This document shows, one piece after another, positions 4,552 to 7,820 of a DNA stretch of 7,820 nt (the first letter of the stretch is position 1; every line of letters starts with the position of its first letter). The notes beneath the pieces are model-generated. The model searched no databases and was not told the DNA's origin. It worked only from the letters and a program-made list of their open reading frames with translations. Both the position numbers and the translations under genes were made by a program. This DNA comes from an uncultured Bacteroidota bacterium (GTDB lineage: Bacteria; Bacteroidota; Bacteroidia; Flavobacteriales; Flavobacteriaceae), in contig CAISUR010000090.1 in the NCBI GenBank assembly GCA_903888655.1, positions 1-7,820 on the forward strand, written 5' to 3'.

Positions 4552-6846
4552 TTACGATTTCACAGCTTTATCCTTTTTAACTTTAGATGTCAGATTTTTT
4601 TTGCCACCACCAGATTGTAAATCATCTAAAACATGTAATGCCTCTTCAATATAGATATCTTTTGATAAACTTTCGTGCCAACGATCTCGTTTTTCTTTTA
4701 ACGTAACGTCAGTTTTCATTTGCTCTTCCTCATAAGGAAGCGATTTAAATCTCAAATTGTTGTTGTAATCGGCAATTGATTTATACTTTTTGGTAGTTGT
4801 TTCAAGTTGCTTTTGTTCTTGTTTGAACTTGTCAATTTGCAAACTATACACATTTTCTTTGTTTCTAGCTTCTCTCCATTTAGCGTTTTCATCAATCAAA
4901 CTTAACTGAGGATTATTCTCTAAACGTTTTTTACTATTGGCAATTGCATTAGTAAAGTTGGTTTGCTTGTCCCAAACTTTGTAATCAGCTGCATCAATTT
5001 TGTCCCAAGGCATAGCGTTGTCTACATCACGTTCTCCCATTTTTAAATATGCATAACCATCAGGCATCACAATATCACTTTTTACACCTTCTAATTGCGT
5101 AGAACCACCGTTAATTCTGTAGAATTTTTGAGTAGTCGTTTTTAAAGCTCCCAAATCACCAAGTTTATTTCCTCTTACAAATTGGTTCAAATCAATTACA
5201 TTTTGTACGGTTCCTTTGCCATATGTTTGTTTGCTACCAATTATTACCGCTCGTTTATAATCTTGCATCGCTGCGGCTAAAATTTCTGATGCCGAAGCTG
5301 AAAACTCATTGGTCATGATTACCAAAGGACCATCCCATTCTACTTTTGGATCTTTATCATACAATACCTCTTTTTTGCCGGCAGCCGATTTAATCTGAAC
5401 GATTGGACCTTGTTCAATAAACAAACCGCCAATGTCTACCACTGTTTTCAAAGAACCACCTCCATTATCTCTAACATCCATAATGATACCTTGAACACCT
5501 TCTTTTTTCAAACGTTCCACCTCAATGGCAATGTCTTTTCCCGCATCACGGCTGTCTTTGTTTTCAAAATCGATGTAGAATTTAGGCAAATAAATAACGC
5601 CATATTTCAAACCATTTTTCTCAACAATACTAGATTTAGCATAGGTTTCTTCAATCTCAACTTGATCTCTTATAATTGAAATAACTTTGATGGAACCATC
5701 TGTTTTTTTAACTGTTAAACGAACTTCAGTTCCTTTCGGACCTTTTATTTTTTTAACAACATCATCTAAACGCATGCCTACAACATCAACAGGTTCGTTA
5801 TCTCCTTGAGCTACTTTTAGAACCACATCACCCGCTTCAAGTTCTTTCTCTCTCCAAGCAGGGCCTCCTGAAATCAATTCTGTAATTTCGGTTAAATCAT
5901 TTTTCTTTTGAAGACGAGCGCCTATTCCTTCTAATTTTCCACTCATGCTGACATCGAAACGCTCTTTTTCATCGGGAGCGAAATAAGAAGTATGTGGATC
6001 AAAACGAGAGGCAATAGCATTTACATAAACCGAAAACCACTCTTCTCTATCCAACTCTTTTTGAATGAAATTAAAATTATCATCAAGCGATTTCAAACTA
6101 GAAGCTCTCGTTTCTTTTTCTAATTGTGCATATGTTTTAGGCGAAATTGTATCGTTTTTAGCTTGACTGGCTTTGAATTTTGCTTCCAATTCCGGAGTCA
6201 ATTTGTCACCCATTTTTAATTTATACTCATTTAGTTTCTCTTCTGGAGATTTCAATTTATTTTTTTGAAGATCTTCTTGCAATTTTTGTTTTTCAACTAA
6301 AGACGCTAGTGTAGAAAGTTTTACTTGTTTTCTCCAACGTTCTTTCAGTTCTTCAACAGTTTTACAATACGGTGCTTTTTCATAGTTAGTATTGATTTCT
6401 TCATTAACAGAATAATCAATAGTTTTGTCTAATGCTTGTTTGTAATAACTTCTACATTCATTCATTCGTTGCACCATACGATTGTAGGTCAAATCAAAGA
6501 AAGTAAGGTCTTTGTCTTTAATTTCGTCGTCAATTAAAGTTTCATATTTTGAGAAATCATCCATATCCGATTGTAAAAAGAATCGTTTGGAGGGATCTAA
6601 TGCGGTGATGTAATCTTTATAAACTCCTTTAGAAAATTTATCATCAATAGCCGCCGGATTGTAATGTCCTTTTTCAATAACATAAGTAAGTAACTCCAAC
6701 AATAGTTTGTCTTTTTCTGGATCATTTTTAGCTTTTGGAATAAAACTCCAAAGACCAACAGAAAGAGCTAGTACAAGCAGTACAATTTTATAATGTCTTT
6801 TCATAAATAGAATTATTGTATTCATTAATTTTTGACTAAAATACAT
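4552..6846 (-). CDS. prc: Carboxy-terminal processing (tail-specific) protease, S41 family
   Basis: Serine endopeptidase that degrades or trims envelope proteins from their C-termini, expected on the periplasmic side. Domains in order: a hydrophobic segment (about 20-36, after KRHYK) acting as signal or anchor; a helical N-terminal Prc domain (about 45-285); a PDZ domain (about 300-385, with GIGARLQ); an S41 catalytic core (about 410-600); and a basic C-terminal domain. The catalytic serine is Ser518 in NEFSASASEI and the lysine is Lys544 in TYGKGTVQ. One residue more separates them than in E. coli Prc, within SKQTYGKG. At 764 residues it is longer than the E. coli enzyme (682). Three ATGs are possible: 6846, Met8 at 6825 and Met15 at 6804. 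None has a Shine-Dalgarno sequence. Met15 gives the cleanest signal peptide (MKRHYKIVLLVLALSVG), so the true start may be 6804. It diverges from surE. Confidence 0.92.
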   Translation of the reverse strand: MYFSQKLMNTIILFMKRHYKIVLLVLALSVGLWSFIPKAKNDPEKDKLLLELLTYVIEKGHYNPAAIDDKFSKGVYKDYITALDPSKRFFLQSDMDDFSKYETLIDDEIKDKDLTFFDLTYNRMVQRMNECRSYYKQALDKTIDYSVNEEINTNYEKAPYCKTVEELKERWRKQVKLSTLASLVEKQKLQEDLQKNKLKSPEEKLNEYKLKMGDKLTPELEAKFKASQAKNDTISPKTYAQLEKETRASSLKSLDDNFNFIQKELDREEWFSVYVNAIASRFDPHTSYFAPDEKERFDVSMSGKLEGIGARLQKKNDLTEITELISGGPAWREKELEAGDVVLKVAQGDNEPVDVVGMRLDDVVKKIKGPKGTEVRLTVKKTDGSIKVISIIRDQVEIEETYAKSSIVEKNGLKYGVIYLPKFYIDFENKDSRDAGKDIAIEVERLKKEGVQGIIMDVRDNGGGSLKTVVDIGGLFIEQGPIVQIKSAAGKKEVLYDKDPKVEWDGPLVIMTNEFSASASEILAAAMQDYKRAVIIGSKQTYGKGTVQNVIDLNQFVRGNKLGDLGALKTTTQKFYRINGGSTQLEGVKSDIVMPDGYAYLKMGERDVDNAMPWDKIDAADYKVWDKQTNFTNAIANSKKRLENNPQLSLIDENAKWREARNKENVYSLQIDKFKQEQKQLETTTKKYKSIADYNNNLRFKSLPYEEEQMKTDVTLKEKRDRWHESLSKDIYIEEALHVLDDLQSGGGKKNLTSKVKKDKAVKS

Positions 6847-6908
6847 AAAAAACCATGCCGCAAAAGAGTTCGGGCGTATAATTTTTTGTTAAAAACATAA
6901 CATTGCCT

Positions 6909-6916
6909 CAAAGTTA
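6909..6916 (-). promoter_or_regulatory. Candidate -7 box of the protease gene
   Basis: On the minus strand this reads TAACTTTG, an exact TAnnTTTG. It would start transcription near 6902, leaving a leader of about 56 nt to the ATG at 6846 or about 98 nt to the ATG at 6804. The nearest minus-strand TTTG (6941-6944) is 24 bp upstream, somewhat too far for a good -33 element. Confidence 0.45.
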
Positions 6917-6949
6917 AATAATTTGTGGCGGAATGAGTATCAAAATAAT

Positions 6950-6957
6950 TACTTTTG
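6950..6957 (+). promoter_or_regulatory. Candidate -7 box of surE
   Basis: TACTTTTG is an exact TAnnTTTG ending 21 bp before the surE ATG. The upstream TTTG at 6922-6925 is 24 bp away, longer than the usual -33 spacing, mirroring the minus-strand box at 6909-6916. The two -7 boxes lie back to back, 33 bp apart. Confidence 0.5.
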
Positions 6958-6978
6958 TTACTCTAAAATAAAATTCAG

Positions 6979-7749
6979 ATGTCGAGTAAACCTCTAATTC
7001 TAGTTACCAATGATGATGGTATTTCTGCTCCGGGAATTCGCGCTTTAATTGCTGTTATGAGTGAATTAGGCGAAGTGGTCGTTGTAGCTCCCGATAGTCC
7101 GCAAAGCGCTATGGGACATGCTATCACCATAAATAATACGTTGCATTTGAATAAAATCTCTGATGATAACGCCATTATAAAAGAATACAGTTGTTCGGGA
7201 ACTCCTGTTGATTGTGTAAAAATGGCAGTCAATGAAGTATTGAAAAGAAAACCTGATTTGTGTGTTTCTGGTGTAAATCATGGTTCTAATTCCTCGATTA
7301 ATGTTATTTATTCTGGAACCATGAGTGCTGCTGTAGAAGCAGGAATTGAAGGAATACCTGCCATAGGATTTTCCTTATTGGATTATAATTGGGATGCCGA
7401 TTTTGAACAAATTAAACCTTTTATAAAAACTATTGCAACACAAGTTTTAGCTAATGGATTGCCCGATGGAACTATTTTGAATGTTAACTTCCCAAAATTG
7501 AAAACCCATGAAATCAAAGGAATCAAAATTTGCCGTCAAGCCAAAGCGATGTGGCAAGAAAAATTTGATAAAAGAGTTACTCCGTTTGGAAAAGAATATT
7601 ATTGGCTAACGGGTGAATTTGTCAATCTAGACAAAGGCGAAGATACCGATGAATGGGCATTAGCAAATCAGTACATTTCTATTGTTCCTGTTCAGTTTGA
7701 TTTAACAGCGCATCATGCCATACAAACATTAAATACTTGGGAGTTTTAA
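6979..7749 (+). CDS. surE: 5'/3'-nucleotidase (survival protein SurE)
   Basis: Cytoplasmic metal-dependent phosphatase that removes phosphate from nucleoside monophosphates; family members also act on short polyphosphate or oligonucleotides. The 256-residue product carries the complete family signature: ILVTNDDGISAPGI at the N-terminus with metal ligands Asp12 and Asp13, Ser43 in APDSPQSAMGHAIT, and Asn100 in VSGVNHGSN, followed by the conserved YSGTMSAAVEAGIEGIPAIGFS (111-132). Length matches the family. The ATG at 6979 puts the metal motif at its normal distance from the N-terminus and sits 21 bp after a perfect -7 box. The gene is divergent from the tail-specific protease gene. A heptamer repeat begins 4 bp after its stop codon, and no terminator is seen before the window ends. 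Confidence 0.97.
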   Translation: MSSKPLILVTNDDGISAPGIRALIAVMSELGEVVVVAPDSPQSAMGHAITINNTLHLNKISDDNAIIKEYSCSGTPVDCVKMAVNEVLKRKPDLCVSGVNHGSNSSINVIYSGTMSAAVEAGIEGIPAIGFSLLDYNWDADFEQIKPFIKTIATQVLANGLPDGTILNVNFPKLKTHEIKGIKICRQAKAMWQEKFDKRVTPFGKEYYWLTGEFVNLDKGEDTDEWALANQYISIVPVQFDLTAHHAIQTLNTWEF

Positions 7750-7753
7750 TAGA

Positions 7754-7820
7754 CGATTTTAGATATTAGATTTTAGATATTAGATTTTAGATTTTAGATA
7801 TTAGATTTTAGATTTTAGAT
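7754..7820 (+). repeat. Heptanucleotide tandem repeat, unit AGATWTT, truncated by window edge
   Basis: From a diverged first unit CGATTTT (7754-7760), eight full copies of AGATWTT follow without interruption to 7816, then AGAT at the edge, so the array continues beyond the window. Only the fifth base varies (A or T), in the order A,T,A,T,T,A,T,T, which hints at a higher-order 21-bp unit. The array starts 4 bp past the surE stop codon. Its period of 7 equals that of the GTTRTCN arms around the four-helix gene. Confidence 0.95.

Noticed and set aside
5410..5679. 89-codon open frame on the plus strand
   Set aside because: It is antisense to the PDZ and S41 region of the protease gene, and the product shows no recognisable domain.
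6975..7281. Two overlapping minus-strand open frames
   Set aside because: Both lie opposite the conserved N-terminal half of surE and have no motif of their own.
7754..7820. CRISPR array
   Set aside because: The heptamers are strictly tandem with no unique spacers and the unit is far too short.

Overview
The window looks like a chromosomal segment of a Bacteroidota member of the family Flavobacteriaceae, most likely Flavobacterium or a close relative. The DNA is AT-rich and start codons lack Shine-Dalgarno sequences. Several genes are preceded by exact matches to the Bacteroidota -7 promoter box TAnnTTTG. The gene set also fits: hexameric-type citrate synthase, two guanidino-group-modifying enzymes, a long tail-specific protease divergent from surE, and a stand-alone S23-type four-helix bundle gene. 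The genus is inferred from these traits and was not tested by any search.

Layout on the plus strand: gltA (90-1373) ends in a hairpin terminator. A compact type II toxin-antitoxin pair follows (1440-1983), with its promoter starting 2 bp after the gltA terminator U-tract and with its own terminator. Next is a probable transcription unit of three co-directional genes: a DDAH/arginine-deiminase-superfamily enzyme (2095-3009), a four-helix bundle gene (3063-3431), and a CtlX-like second enzyme of the same superfamily (3494-4432). I see no terminator and no perfect -7 box between these three. A large hairpin at 4478-4526 separates ctlX from the convergent minus-strand tail-specific protease gene (4552-6846) and can act as a terminator for both. 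The protease gene and surE (6979-7749) diverge from a 132-bp spacer in which each direction has a perfect TAnnTTTG box. The window ends inside a heptanucleotide tandem repeat (7754-7820).

The housekeeping part covers citrate entry into the TCA cycle, cleavage of guanidino/ureido compounds (arginine, methylarginine or citrulline type), envelope proteolysis and nucleotide phosphatase activity. Two small accessory cassettes sit between these genes. The toxin-antitoxin pair is bracketed by two similar terminator-plus-TATATTTG modules. The four-helix bundle gene is bracketed by 25-bp inverted arms, each built of tandem heptamers (GTTRTCN) and matching at 21 of 25 positions. The arms span a 468-bp unit placed between the two guanidino-enzyme genes. 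This heptamer-bounded cassette, together with a second heptamer array of different sequence at the right edge, is the least explained structure here. No stretch longer than 300 bp lacks a gene.
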